A DNA stretch of 57,058 nt from a virus: positions 1 to 57,058 of IMG/VR virus record IMGVR_UViG_3300033146_005660, one strand, 5' to 3'. Shown here in pieces: positions 5,658 through 14,244 of the stretch (positions are counted from its first letter, which is position 1; every line of letters begins with the position of its first letter). The position numbers and the translations under genes are program-made. The notes beneath the pieces are model-generated. The model did no database searches. It was not told the DNA's origin and saw nothing but the letters and a program-made list of their open reading frames with translations.

Positions 5658-5676
5658 GGAGGCCCACATGGCTTCC
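5658..5676 (+). promoter_or_regulatory. Start-codon hairpin of the 233-aa gene
   Basis: GGAGGCC (5658-5664) pairs with GGCTTCC (5670-5676) around the loop CACAT. The Shine-Dalgarno is in the stem and the start codon at the loop edge. Nearly the same device as at 1391-1411, also preceded by CAGAAA. Confidence 0.55.
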
Positions 5677-6369
5677 AAAACAGGAGGGGGGCTCAAGCCC
5701 CTCCCCGGCGTTGGCGTTAAGGCGCCGCGCCGGAACAAGCCTCGCGAGCGCGCGATGGCGAGCGAAGTGCGCTCGCGAGGCAATGCCTTGCCCGGGGAAA
5801 CCCGATCCCGCATGACGGGATTCCCCGGGCTTGTTGGGGCTCGAGTCGACTTCGAGCCCCAACTCATCGTCGCCGTCGGGGCGGCGGGTTCTGGACGACT
5901 GGCGTGGACGAACGCCGTCGTCGGGACCTGGCCGTCCCGACGGGAAGACTCTCGGGGCGCGTTGATCGTGGCGCGCCCCACAGATTTCTTCTCCGCGGAG
6001 GGCATCAAATACTCCGGGGAGAAGATGCGCGAGGCAGGCCAGTGGGCCTTGCGCGCAGTGATCGAGGGCGCGCGAGTCGGCCGCGACGTCCTCGCCGACG
6101 GTGGGACGGGAGCGTTCTCCGCGCTCTCGCCCATCGTTGAGATCGGCCTCGCGTATGGCCTGTCCATACGCGTGGTCATCTTCGTCTCTGACGTCCGCAC
6201 GTGCTCGTCCCGCGTGCGGACGTCAGATCGGGTCCTCGACCGCCAAGTGCGGCGTGTCGAGCGCCTTGTGGAGACCTGGCCAGGCTTCTGGCCAACTCCC
6301 GAGGTCCTCGACGTCCGCGAAGGCGGCGAGGACCTGAGACGCCTCCAGCAGTGGGGCGTCGACATCTAA
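5668..6369 (+). CDS. P-loop kinase-like protein, N4BP2L1-type, modified Walker A (233 aa)
   Basis: After a basic, low-complexity N-terminal 60 residues, the sequence LIVAVGAAGSGRLAW resembles a Walker A loop with Arg-Leu in place of Lys-Ser/Thr. It is followed by a DFF motif, an AxxWALRAVIEGA helix and a D-x-G stretch, in the order seen in N4BP2L1-like AAA_33 kinases. Loss of the Walker lysine suggests weak or no ATP hydrolysis. A complete relative is encoded at 10523. The gene has stems of 13 bp (5739-5781), 12 bp (5833-5863) and 15 bp (6187-6227). It is the last gene of the hairpin-rich module. Confidence 0.6.
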   Translation: MASKTGGGLKPLPGVGVKAPRRNKPRERAMASEVRSRGNALPGETRSRMTGFPGLVGARVDFEPQLIVAVGAAGSGRLAWTNAVVGTWPSRREDSRGALIVARPTDFFSAEGIKYSGEKMREAGQWALRAVIEGARVGRDVLADGGTGAFSALSPIVEIGLAYGLSIRVVIFVSDVRTCSSRVRTSDRVLDRQVRRVERLVETWPGFWPTPEVLDVREGGEDLRRLQQWGVDI

Positions 6370-6421
6370 GCTGTTCACTCCGCCAGCCCACCGGAGTCTA
6401 AATATAGTGGGCAACCCACCG

Positions 6422-6454
6422 GGCGAGCACCATCCAAGGTGTTCGCCTTTTTTT
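6422..6454 (+). terminator. Strong Rho-independent terminator closing the left module
   Basis: GGCGAGCACC pairs with GGTGTTCGCC around ATCCAA, followed by seven T. The density of coding hairpins falls abruptly downstream. Confidence 0.9.
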
Positions 6455-6490
6455 ACTATCGGAGAAAGATACCGATCAAGGAGAACGACC

Positions 6491-6922
6491 ATGAACAACG
6501 CCAAGTCCTTCAAGCTCAAAGAGTTCAAGGTGGGCTGGCGAAACAACCCTTTGGTCATAAACGCCTGGGGTGGCGGGCACACGCATGAGACGGACCCCAC
6601 ACGCAAGGGGTGGCGCATCCAACCGGTCAAGGAGAACCGAAAGGGAGCCATTCTTTTCGGTCGGCCCGGGAAGCTCGGATGCTTTTCCGTGGTCTCCCTG
6701 TCGGATGGCGAGCTCGATGTCGCCATGTACGACGGGAAGCCCGAGGACGTTGCGGATTACCTGCGAACCGGACAGCACTGTGAAGGTTCGTGGGACCCCG
6801 ACTACCACGAGGCAAAGAACATCTCCGGATGGGCTATTGAGTTCGTCCAGGAGATCGAGAGCCGTGAGAAAAACGGATGGTTCGAGGACGTAGACATCAA
6901 TAATCATTGCGCACTTGTTTAG
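6491..6922 (+). CDS. Hypothetical protein (143 aa)
   Basis: Not recognised. ATG 6491 follows AAGGAG; an upstream in-frame ATG (6407) precedes the terminator and is rejected. The product is soluble, with a likely beta-rich middle (GAILFGRPGKLGCFSVVSL) and an acidic C-terminal half. It is the first gene after the module terminator and shows no hairpin enrichment. Confidence 0.7.
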   Translation: MNNAKSFKLKEFKVGWRNNPLVINAWGGGHTHETDPTRKGWRIQPVKENRKGAILFGRPGKLGCFSVVSLSDGELDVAMYDGKPEDVADYLRTGQHCEGSWDPDYHEAKNISGWAIEFVQEIESREKNGWFEDVDINNHCALV

Positions 6923-6946
6923 CCATCATCAATTCGCATTAAATAT

Positions 6947-6955
6947 GGCATAAGA
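6947..6955 (+). promoter_or_regulatory. GGCATAAGA motif, candidate phage promoter
   Basis: GGCATAAGA followed by TATCTATAG. The same motif occurs before plus-strand units at 17463, 21426, 29504 and 39247. It lies about 160 bp before the GTG of the 174-aa gene. Confidence 0.5.
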
Positions 6956-6991
6956 TATCTATAGAAAACAAATACTTACATACGATTTAAG

Positions 6992-7023
6992 AATCAATAC
7001 AAATCAATACAAATCAATCAATA
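6992..7023 (+). repeat. Short tandem repeat, 10-bp period
   Basis: AATCAATACA occurs twice in a row, then AATCAATCAATAG. It lies in an AT-rich leader between the promoter-like motif and the next gene. The 191-bp gap 6923-7113 holds nothing else I can identify. Confidence 0.6.
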
Positions 7024-7113
7024 GATTATCAGCTCCATGGCAACCGGGCCCATGGGTCAACGCTGAACTTTGCCCGGAATGCACCCACTTAGATTGGGTG
7101 ACAAGGAGACGTT

Positions 7114-7638
7114 GTGGAAAAGAACGTCAAGACAGTTATGGAGATCGGAATCGGCATCCTCACGGACGACTCTGCAAACATGGAGTCCGTTAAGAACCTA
7201 AGGGACTCTTCAAGCAGGCTAACCACGGACTGGCCATGGGACTGTTCGGTCTACCTCTCCGAAATGATGAGATCCATCGAGCTCCTATTGGCACTCGTGT
7301 TCGATGAACACGGAGAAGACCGAGACAATGATGTCACTGTCATTGTCTCGAAATCGTTCGATGCCATGGCCATACGCGCCGCCGCCAGTTTCCTCGTTGC
7401 CAACGCGCGCCGCCAAGGGTTCTCGGGGAAGAATGTCGATCACGCTGAAAAGGTGATCGCCATGTCGAACACAATCATCAGCGGAGCCAAGTTGATTAGC
7501 ATCGAAGCGGAAAAGGAGGGGGTTTCCACGAGATGGTCCGAACTCGGAAGCTGGAAGAAAAAGTTCCTCGACTTCTCCAACTCCCCCCACGAGGAGCTCC
7601 GAAAATTCAGCAAGCTCCTGAAAGGAGAACGGAAATGA
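7114..7638 (+). CDS. Hypothetical helical protein (174 aa)
   Basis: Not recognised. GTG 7114 is the start, with AAGGAG 9-12 bases upstream. Predicted mostly helical, soluble, no motif seen. The stop overlaps the ATG of the next gene (ATGA), indicating translational coupling with the MYG1-like protein. Confidence 0.75.
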   Translation: MEKNVKTVMEIGIGILTDDSANMESVKNLRDSSSRLTTDWPWDCSVYLSEMMRSIELLLALVFDEHGEDRDNDVTVIVSKSFDAMAIRAAASFLVANARRQGFSGKNVDHAEKVIAMSNTIISGAKLISIEAEKEGVSTRWSELGSWKKKFLDFSNSPHEELRKFSKLLKGERK

Positions 7639-8474
7639 AACGCATTATCACACATGGTCGCAAGGCTCACCGTGATGACTTCCTGGCCGTGGCGCTCGCC
7701 CTGGCCATCTACGGGGTCATGCCGGTTTTCCGCCGGGACCCCACGGAAGAGGAGCTGGACGACCCCGAGGTTCTCGTGCTCGATGTCGGGGGACAACACA
7801 ACCCTGAACGCAACAACTTCGACCACCACCAATTCCACAAGTCGCACGAGCCCGAGTGCGCGCTCTCCCTGTTCGTGCGCGCACAAGACCTCGAGGACGA
7901 CTTCAAGCTGAGGCCCTGGTGGGAGTTCACCGTGGTCAAGGATGCCCAGGGTCCCAGAGCGGCAGCGAAGACTTTGGGTCTGGATTCCCTGCACGTGGGT
8001 CTCCAGAGTCCTGTGGAGAGCATCCTGCTTCATATGTTCTCCGGGAAGACATGGCTCAGCATCGAAATCACGGAGCTTATGAAAATGTTTGGCAAAGAGC
8101 TCCTCGAGTACACCAAACGGTACGCTCAAGATTACCGCGAGGTCCGTAGCCTCGTGGATATCCAGGAGATCGGAGGGGAGAAAACATTGGTAGCTCATAG
8201 GAGCACGGGGGGAACAATGAACGGTATCCTCGGGAGATACCATGAGCTCGAGCATCCCGACGCAGTGCTCAGCATATCCCCGAGCCCCGATAAAGGTGCC
8301 TCGTGGGCCATCTACCGGTTCGACAGAGCAGATGTCGATCTCTCTCATCTTGAGGGAAATAGCGATATCAAGTTTGCCCACCGAAGTGGGCATCTGGCTA
8401 TTCTCAGGAACGGCCTAAAACTTCAACGAGCCATCGATCTCGCCGAGCTCGCCATCATCTGGGATCGACAATGA
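7635..8474 (+). CDS. MYG1/UPF0160-like metal-dependent hydrolase (279 aa)
   Basis: The N-terminus reads ITHGRKAHRDDFLAVAL, matching the H-x-x-x-x-H-x-D-D opening of the MYG1 family, then VLVLDVGGQHNP and FDHHQ, the family's VVDVGG and DHHQ motifs. MYG1 proteins belong to the DHH-like phosphoesterases and act as 3-prime to 5-prime RNA exonucleases in eukaryotes. Length (279) is a little short of the usual 300-350. It overlaps both neighbours by 4 bp. Family assignment is from motifs; an RNA-degrading role in the phage is inference. Confidence 0.75.
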   Translation: MKRIITHGRKAHRDDFLAVALALAIYGVMPVFRRDPTEEELDDPEVLVLDVGGQHNPERNNFDHHQFHKSHEPECALSLFVRAQDLEDDFKLRPWWEFTVVKDAQGPRAAAKTLGLDSLHVGLQSPVESILLHMFSGKTWLSIEITELMKMFGKELLEYTKRYAQDYREVRSLVDIQEIGGEKTLVAHRSTGGTMNGILGRYHELEHPDAVLSISPSPDKGASWAIYRFDRADVDLSHLEGNSDIKFAHRSGHLAILRNGLKLQRAIDLAELAIIWDRQ

Positions 8475-9691
8475 ACCCGGAGCGACGGCGACGAGAGTAC
8501 GGAAATGCTCACGTGGCATGGTTACACACGGATACCATGTCACTACCGCTTCTCACCGCGTTCATCGGTGAGAAGAACAAGGAAATTTCCCCCCTGCAAC
8601 TCAAGGAGGTTCTCAGGGGGCAACCTCCAAGCGTTCCGGGAGACAAGTTCCTCTGGCAGATATCCATGCTCGTCGAGCACGAGAACCAGACAGAGGAATT
8701 TCTGGAGAGCGAAAACTCCACTTTCTGGAGCACCATGTTCCAGTCTGTCTTGACAGCCCTGGGTAGCACCTTGGCCGCAAGTGACACCCCGAAGTCCATG
8801 CTTAACCACGTGGCGGCCATGCATGTTCACAACACGCACATGAACTACATGGTTCGCAAGAGCGGCGGGCAGACGTTCATGCTCTCCCAGGGTCTCACTG
8901 ACCGACTCATGCTCACGGACGTCGGGCACGCCGACGTAGCGGACGTCCACCTTCCGTTCGACGCCTTTATCCTCCAGATTCCCCGGGGGATGTTCCAAAT
9001 CCGCGACGAGCGAACAGAAGAGCACGAGGTTGATTCGGTTCTGGTCTGCAAAGGCCATAGGCTCGACGGAGAGCGAAAGATCTCACTCCTCATTGGCGGC
9101 GCAGAAAACGAGAACAGCGTAAACATCGGGGATGAGGCCGTGTTCTACTCAAACGTTCTCATGGACAGCGGGACAATCCACGAGAACATTGAGAGGGGTA
9201 TCGACGAGTTCCAGGACGTCCCAGGTAACTACACAGCAGAGGAGGTTCTCAAAAACCTGAGGTCCGGTGAGGTCTCCGGACCGGACTCGTACAGGAAGAT
9301 CGTGAACTTCGTACTCGCCTCCATCCTGTACATCACGGATTTCCCCGAGGACCGCAAGAGGTACCTCGGAGACGAAATTGAAGCACTTGAAGAACGCCTG
9401 AAAAGAAAAGGCGGGAAGGGAAGAAAGAACGCGAAGGCAAAGCTTCGCAGGCTCCAGAGAAAATCCCACGCAGTGCAAATCGTGGGTGCGGACATCGAGG
9501 TGGACTCAAAAATGACGGAGGCTGCCCGTGAGTCCGTTCGTGAAATTAAGGTGTCCTCGTACGTTCGGGGACACCGGAAAATGCAACCCTACGGTCCAGA
9601 GCGTTCATTCAGGAAACCGATCTGGGTCCAACCATACTGGCGCAACCTCGGCAATGAGCCGGTGAAGCGTCCATATCACGTCCAAAAGTAG
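8471..9691 (+). CDS. AcrVA2-like family protein (406 aa)
   Basis: The central HLPFDAFILQIP and the C-terminal YVRGHRKMQPYG plus KPIWVQPYWRN match the layout of the widespread AcrVA2-like family, whose founding member blocks Cas12a biosynthesis; most relatives have unknown roles. A charged linker (EALEERLKRKGGKGRKNAK) precedes the C-terminal domain. It overlaps the MYG1-like gene by 4 bp. The family link is from remembered motif layout; an anti-CRISPR function is only a hypothesis. Confidence 0.5.
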   Translation: MNPERRRREYGNAHVAWLHTDTMSLPLLTAFIGEKNKEISPLQLKEVLRGQPPSVPGDKFLWQISMLVEHENQTEEFLESENSTFWSTMFQSVLTALGSTLAASDTPKSMLNHVAAMHVHNTHMNYMVRKSGGQTFMLSQGLTDRLMLTDVGHADVADVHLPFDAFILQIPRGMFQIRDERTEEHEVDSVLVCKGHRLDGERKISLLIGGAENENSVNIGDEAVFYSNVLMDSGTIHENIERGIDEFQDVPGNYTAEEVLKNLRSGEVSGPDSYRKIVNFVLASILYITDFPEDRKRYLGDEIEALEERLKRKGGKGRKNAKAKLRRLQRKSHAVQIVGADIEVDSKMTEAARESVREIKVSSYVRGHRKMQPYGPERSFRKPIWVQPYWRNLGNEPVKRPYHVQK

Positions 9692-9701
9692 GAGAAAAAC
9701 C

Positions 9702-10522
<821 letters not shown>

Positions 10523-10523
<1 letters not shown>

Positions 10524-10963
10524 TGGAGGTCATTATCCTCATGGGCATACGGGGTTCCGGGAAAACATCGTATGCCCAATCAAAGTTTCCCAAACACCTA
10601 AGGTGTTCCGCAGACGAGTGGTTCACTGACCGGCACGGAAAGTACAAGTTCCTCGAAGACCAGTTGCCCATCGCGAATGGGTACTGCTTCAGGAAATACT
10701 CACTGTCCGTGGGCCGAATGGATCTCGTTGTTGACAATCCAAACACCCGCCTATGGGAGGTTTCCCCGTACATCGCGTTGGCCGAGAGCTACTCGACCTT
10801 CGTGAAAGTCGTGTTCCTCGATGTCCCCCTGGAGCTTGCGCTGAAAAAAGCGGCGCATCTCCCAGAGCAGATCATCCGGGACCAACACGAACAAATACAA
10901 CAGTCCGTGGACGCATGGCCCGCGGAATTTCCGACACTCGAAATGGTGTCAACAGGAGAATGA
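10523..10963 (+). CDS. P-loop kinase, N4BP2L1/AAA_33 type (146 aa)
   Basis: A perfect Walker A (GIRGSGKTS, residues 8-16) is followed by CSADEWF, the D-x-W/F-F element of polynucleotide-kinase-like AAA_33 proteins, and VVDNPNTRLWEV, matching the family's DNTN-x-R segment. Probably an ATP-dependent kinase acting on nucleic acid ends or a small substrate. Single domain, usual length. The related protein at 5668 has lost the Walker lysine. Confidence 0.75.
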
Positions 10964-10964
10964 A

Positions 10965-11348
10965 ATGCCAAAAACAAACACAAACACAGACAAAAAATCT
11001 CTCGTCGCCTCGCTGCTCGGGGCATCATTGCTCGCCCTCGGTGCATCCGTCTACGGCATCTACCGCCTTAAGAAGGACAACGAGAAGCAGGTGAAGAAGT
11101 TCGTCAAGGACTACGACCGGCTCAGCGATGAACTCTCGCGGGTGGACATGGGGCGCAACGAGCTCCGCGACGAAGTCCGGGACCTCCGACATTTGCTCGA
11201 CAACGAGCGCCACCTGACCATAGGGGAATTGACAGACAAGATGTCGAACCTCGTTCTCCAGATGGAAGTGGAGAACGAGGTCTCCGAGAAGCGTCAAAAG
11301 GTCAAGGGCAAGATCTTGGAGTTCGTCTCCAAGATGAGCACCAAGTAG
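10965..11348 (+). CDS. Membrane-anchored coiled-coil protein (127 aa)
   Basis: N-terminal polar tail with NTNTDKK, one transmembrane segment (about residues 13-32), then a long charged coiled coil. It could be an inner-membrane anchor or spanin-like protein; nothing decides this. ATG 10965 follows AGGAG. It is the last gene of this plus-strand operon, before the convergent terminator. Confidence 0.7.
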   Translation: MPKTNTNTDKKSLVASLLGASLLALGASVYGIYRLKKDNEKQVKKFVKDYDRLSDELSRVDMGRNELRDEVRDLRHLLDNERHLTIGELTDKMSNLVLQMEVENEVSEKRQKVKGKILEFVSKMSTK

Positions 11349-11370
11349 ACAGCTAGACCACGTCCTACAT

Positions 11371-11404
11371 GAAGAGCGTTAACCACACGCTCTTCTTTAG
11401 CTAT
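11371..11404. terminator. Convergent-junction terminator with TTTAGCTAT
   Basis: GAAGAGCGT pairs with ACGCTCTTC around TAACCAC, followed by TTTAGCTAT (11396-11404), which ends at the stop of the minus-strand terminase gene. The same TTTAGCTAT closes the other three convergent junctions. Confidence 0.75.
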
Positions 11405-13110
11405 CAGTATCTCCCTTGGGAAATCATCCCCGCCAAGCGAGAGTAGATCTGAGAGTGCATGGCGTCATCGGGCTGGTCGATGGGGTGATCGTAATACATG
11501 GTCTTCTGGCGCTCGTTGTAGTCGATGTACACGCCAAGCGTGTCCTTTGCGAACCTCGCGTACTCCTCCCATCTCGCGTACATGATCTGTTGATGCTTGA
11601 GGGCATCGATGTAGTTAGAGATCGCCATGGAACGGTTGACCTTGAAGTTGAAGGCCAGGTCGTCCCATTTGATGCGCTCGCGCATCTTCCCCACGTAGTT
11701 GAATTCCATCACGCGCTGACGACCAAGCTTATTGATCAGATGGCTATTCATCCCCCAGCCATGACCATAGTCGACGCCCAAGATTTTCACGTTGAACCGG
11801 TGGAACAGGCGAACGATGTCCTCCTTGACGAACTCCGGGTCAATCTCGGCCCCCTCATACTTTTTGATAAAAAACGGCCAGAAGAGGTCTTCATCGAGAA
11901 AAGTCCCGATCGTTAGGACCGTGAAGGATGCATGCCGCTTCTTCCCCCCGACAACCTTGCCCTCGGACCGACCCTCTCCCCAGTCGACACCGCCAAAGTT
12001 GTCACGTCCGAGGAGCTCGCGGTACGGCTCGAGAATAAGGTGCTCCGAGTCGATTCCGCTCTTCTTGTTGATAGGCCAGCAGCACTGCATGATTTCCGTC
12101 TGAGTAACAGGCTTCGATGCTTGGTCGTGGCTCTCCCCGAGGACCTCGTTATAAAAGACGGCTGGAGGCCAGTTGTCTCGCTTCCAGACAATGTCCTTTT
12201 TCCAGCGATCCCCGCCTTGCTTCCAGGGGACCATAAGCTGCGTAACATGGAATCCCGTGTACTCACCGCCCGGGTTGGTGACCACCCATCGACCTTCTTC
12301 GGGATGAATCCTGTTGCCGCACTTTCCGCAGATAAGTCCATCGTTCCCGATGTTATCGAGGCCCAGGACGTTCCAGTGGATTGGTGTGTGCATATTGCAG
12401 GGAATGGCCCACTCCATCTGGGTCGACCACTGCCAATACTCCTCGATGGTGTTGTCCAGCGTCTTGGGCGTTCCCGCGTAGAGTTCGTATGCGTACTCAG
12501 AGAAGCTCAGAGACTCCGCAATGACTTTGACGTTGTCCTTGAGTATGTCCTGTATCTCATCCAGGTAAAGCCTGTCAGCGGGGATACCACGCGCTCTGTC
12601 AGCGGACAGGAAGGCATAACGGAGGAAAATGTGCGCGGCGTTCGTGAACGTCTTCTCGTAGACCTGGTCAATGCACTTCTTGTCCGTGAAGTGGTCGTGA
12701 ACGATCGGAGAGTCATTGATAGTCGGCGTCAGCTTCTCATTGGAAAACTGGCGGGTCTGCATTGAGCTCGGGCTCACATACAAGGTCCTGAATGCCTCGT
12801 AGACAATGGACTCGGCCACCATGAGGTTGGCCAACGTGGTCGACTTGGCTACCTGCCTTCCACACTTGAGGATGGTGAGCTGCGTGCTCGAGTCATAGAC
12901 GGGGAGGAAGAACCTGTGCTGATCTAATCTTAAAGGCTTCCTACGGTGCACCAGGAGGGCCTGAGCCACGCTTGACCTTGTAGCGCTGATGATCGTCTTC
13001 TTCTTCCCCTTGTGCCTCCCAGTCCCGTGTATGACCTTCCTGCGAGCAGGAAACTTCCTCCCATCATCTTTTTTGTCAAATTCGGACTGATCTTGTAAAC
13101 TCATTTCCAT
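11404..13110 (-). CDS. terL: Terminase large subunit (568 aa)
   Basis: The DNA-packaging ATPase/nuclease. Walker A is GRQVAKST (residues 84-91), with Ala where most P-loops have Gly, a common terminase variant. Walker B with catalytic Glu is LYLDE (181-185). The RNase H-like nuclease domain shows GGVDWGEG (D376), ILGVDYGHG (D447) and a late acidic QPDDAMH. Cys238, Cys261 and Cys264 suggest a small zinc-binding insert between the two domains. Full family length. ATG 13110 is used; ATG 13104 is an alternative. It is the last gene of its minus-strand unit. Confidence 0.92.
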   Translation of the reverse strand: MEMSLQDQSEFDKKDDGRKFPARRKVIHGTGRHKGKKKTIISATRSSVAQALLVHRRKPLRLDQHRFFLPVYDSSTQLTILKCGRQVAKSTTLANLMVAESIVYEAFRTLYVSPSSMQTRQFSNEKLTPTINDSPIVHDHFTDKKCIDQVYEKTFTNAAHIFLRYAFLSADRARGIPADRLYLDEIQDILKDNVKVIAESLSFSEYAYELYAGTPKTLDNTIEEYWQWSTQMEWAIPCNMHTPIHWNVLGLDNIGNDGLICGKCGNRIHPEEGRWVVTNPGGEYTGFHVTQLMVPWKQGGDRWKKDIVWKRDNWPPAVFYNEVLGESHDQASKPVTQTEIMQCCWPINKKSGIDSEHLILEPYRELLGRDNFGGVDWGEGRSEGKVVGGKKRHASFTVLTIGTFLDEDLFWPFFIKKYEGAEIDPEFVKEDIVRLFHRFNVKILGVDYGHGWGMNSHLINKLGRQRVMEFNYVGKMRERIKWDDLAFNFKVNRSMAISNYIDALKHQQIMYARWEEYARFAKDTLGVYIDYNERQKTMYYDHPIDQPDDAMHSQIYSRLAGMISQGRY

Positions 13111-13367
13111 TACTTTCCGTTTTTTTTTGTAATGTAGCTACGTCAAAAAATATATAAGCCTTCCAGTCTCAGATCTTTTCCACAGACACTCTCTCTCGTA
13201 GAAAACGCTCAGAAAACCAAACCTTATATATTTTTTTGATTTTCGTTGAAATCATTGAACAACTACATATTCCGACATGTAGCATATGTGTTCCATCTTA
13301 CCTAAAAAGAGATGAAAGCAAGTGCTCACAACAGTAAAAAGTGAATACCCCCTAAAGTGGTATACTT
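13111..13367. other. AT-rich intergenic region with opposed TATATAAG motifs
   Basis: A 257-bp AT-rich gap. A minus-strand TATATAAGG preceded by a run of A (13222-13237) points at the terminase gene. A plus-strand AAAAAATATATAAG (13145-13158) points the other way. Both resemble the CATAAGA motif of the plus-strand units. No gene is seen. Confidence 0.45.
13222..13237 (-). promoter_or_regulatory. Candidate promoter of the terminase gene
   Basis: Read on the minus strand: a run of seven A followed by TATATAAGG, about 110 bp before the terminase start. Similar in layout to the other ATAAG-containing candidate promoters. No mapped transcript start supports it. Confidence 0.35.
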
Positions 13368-14219
13368 TCAGTTCTCGGTGTCGGATAGTTCTTCCAATGT
13401 GGGGAACTGTGGTTCTGTAAAGTCGAACCGTAACTGCAACTCCTCATCGAGATCCATGTCCGAGTCATTGGTGAACCGAACCTTCTTCTCTCCGGCAACC
13501 ATGGCCATGGTCGCCCATCGTTGAGCCATTGGGTCCATTAGCGGGACGTCGACGAGGTTCTTGAACTTGTAGTAAGAGCTCACCATGATGTCGTTCAGGA
13601 TGGCCTCGTAGCTGATCGACGGGGTAACCCCTAACGTTTGCTCAATGAACTCCCTGGAGCCCCCCTCGCGCCCTATGAGGAGCTTGTTTCGCTCCTCCGG
13701 GGATACCCCCCTAAGAAGACCCCTCCAGTCCCGTGGGCTCATCTTCTTGAAGTTGAAGAAGTAGGCCTGCCCCCGCGTTATGACATCATGGTCGATCACC
13801 CGGCTGAATCTGGTGAGAAACGTTGACACGATGTCATCGTGGTCAAAGTCCCTCATCAGCAACAAGGACATGGCTGTCCGGTAGCGTGGGTCTGAGAAGA
13901 TATCAAACGCGTCTTGAAGCGCCTTTGAATCAGTCGTGAGGACCCTGTGGGATGTTTTTATGAACTCCGGCTGGAGCTCCCACATCTCCCTGATTCCGTG
14001 GGATTCGGTCCAGTCGATGAAAGCCTTCTTGGAAGCTATCTTGTCTGACTTGGATTTGAAGTAGGATCGAACGGCGGGGGGAAGGTTTCCGGAGAAGAGA
14101 TTCTTGGACAGAAGTTCATTCTCTGTTAGTTCCGGAAGTCCAAGGCTTTGTAGTGTCCCGTTGACATCGGCCTTTCTCGTAATGAGAAACGATATGAACA
14201 GGTCGTATGGGTAACGCAT
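13368..14219 (-). CDS. Hypothetical protein upstream of terminase (283 aa)
   Basis: Not recognised. Predicted soluble and helical, with an acidic C-terminus (SDMDLDEEL). Its place just upstream of the terminase would fit a packaging or head-completion role, but no motif supports this. The ribosome binding site is weak. Confidence 0.75.
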   Translation of the reverse strand: MRYPYDLFISFLITRKADVNGTLQSLGLPELTENELLSKNLFSGNLPPAVRSYFKSKSDKIASKKAFIDWTESHGIREMWELQPEFIKTSHRVLTTDSKALQDAFDIFSDPRYRTAMSLLLMRDFDHDDIVSTFLTRFSRVIDHDVITRGQAYFFNFKKMSPRDWRGLLRGVSPEERNKLLIGREGGSREFIEQTLGVTPSISYEAILNDIMVSSYYKFKNLVDVPLMDPMAQRWATMAMVAGEKKVRFTNDSDMDLDEELQLRFDFTEPQFPTLEELSDTEN

Positions 14220-14244
14220 AGTAAGAATATTTTACCATATTCTA

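Noticed and set aside
11932-12765. A 277-codon plus-strand frame opposite the terminase
   Set aside because: Antisense shadow of a confidently identified terminase gene; no start signals.
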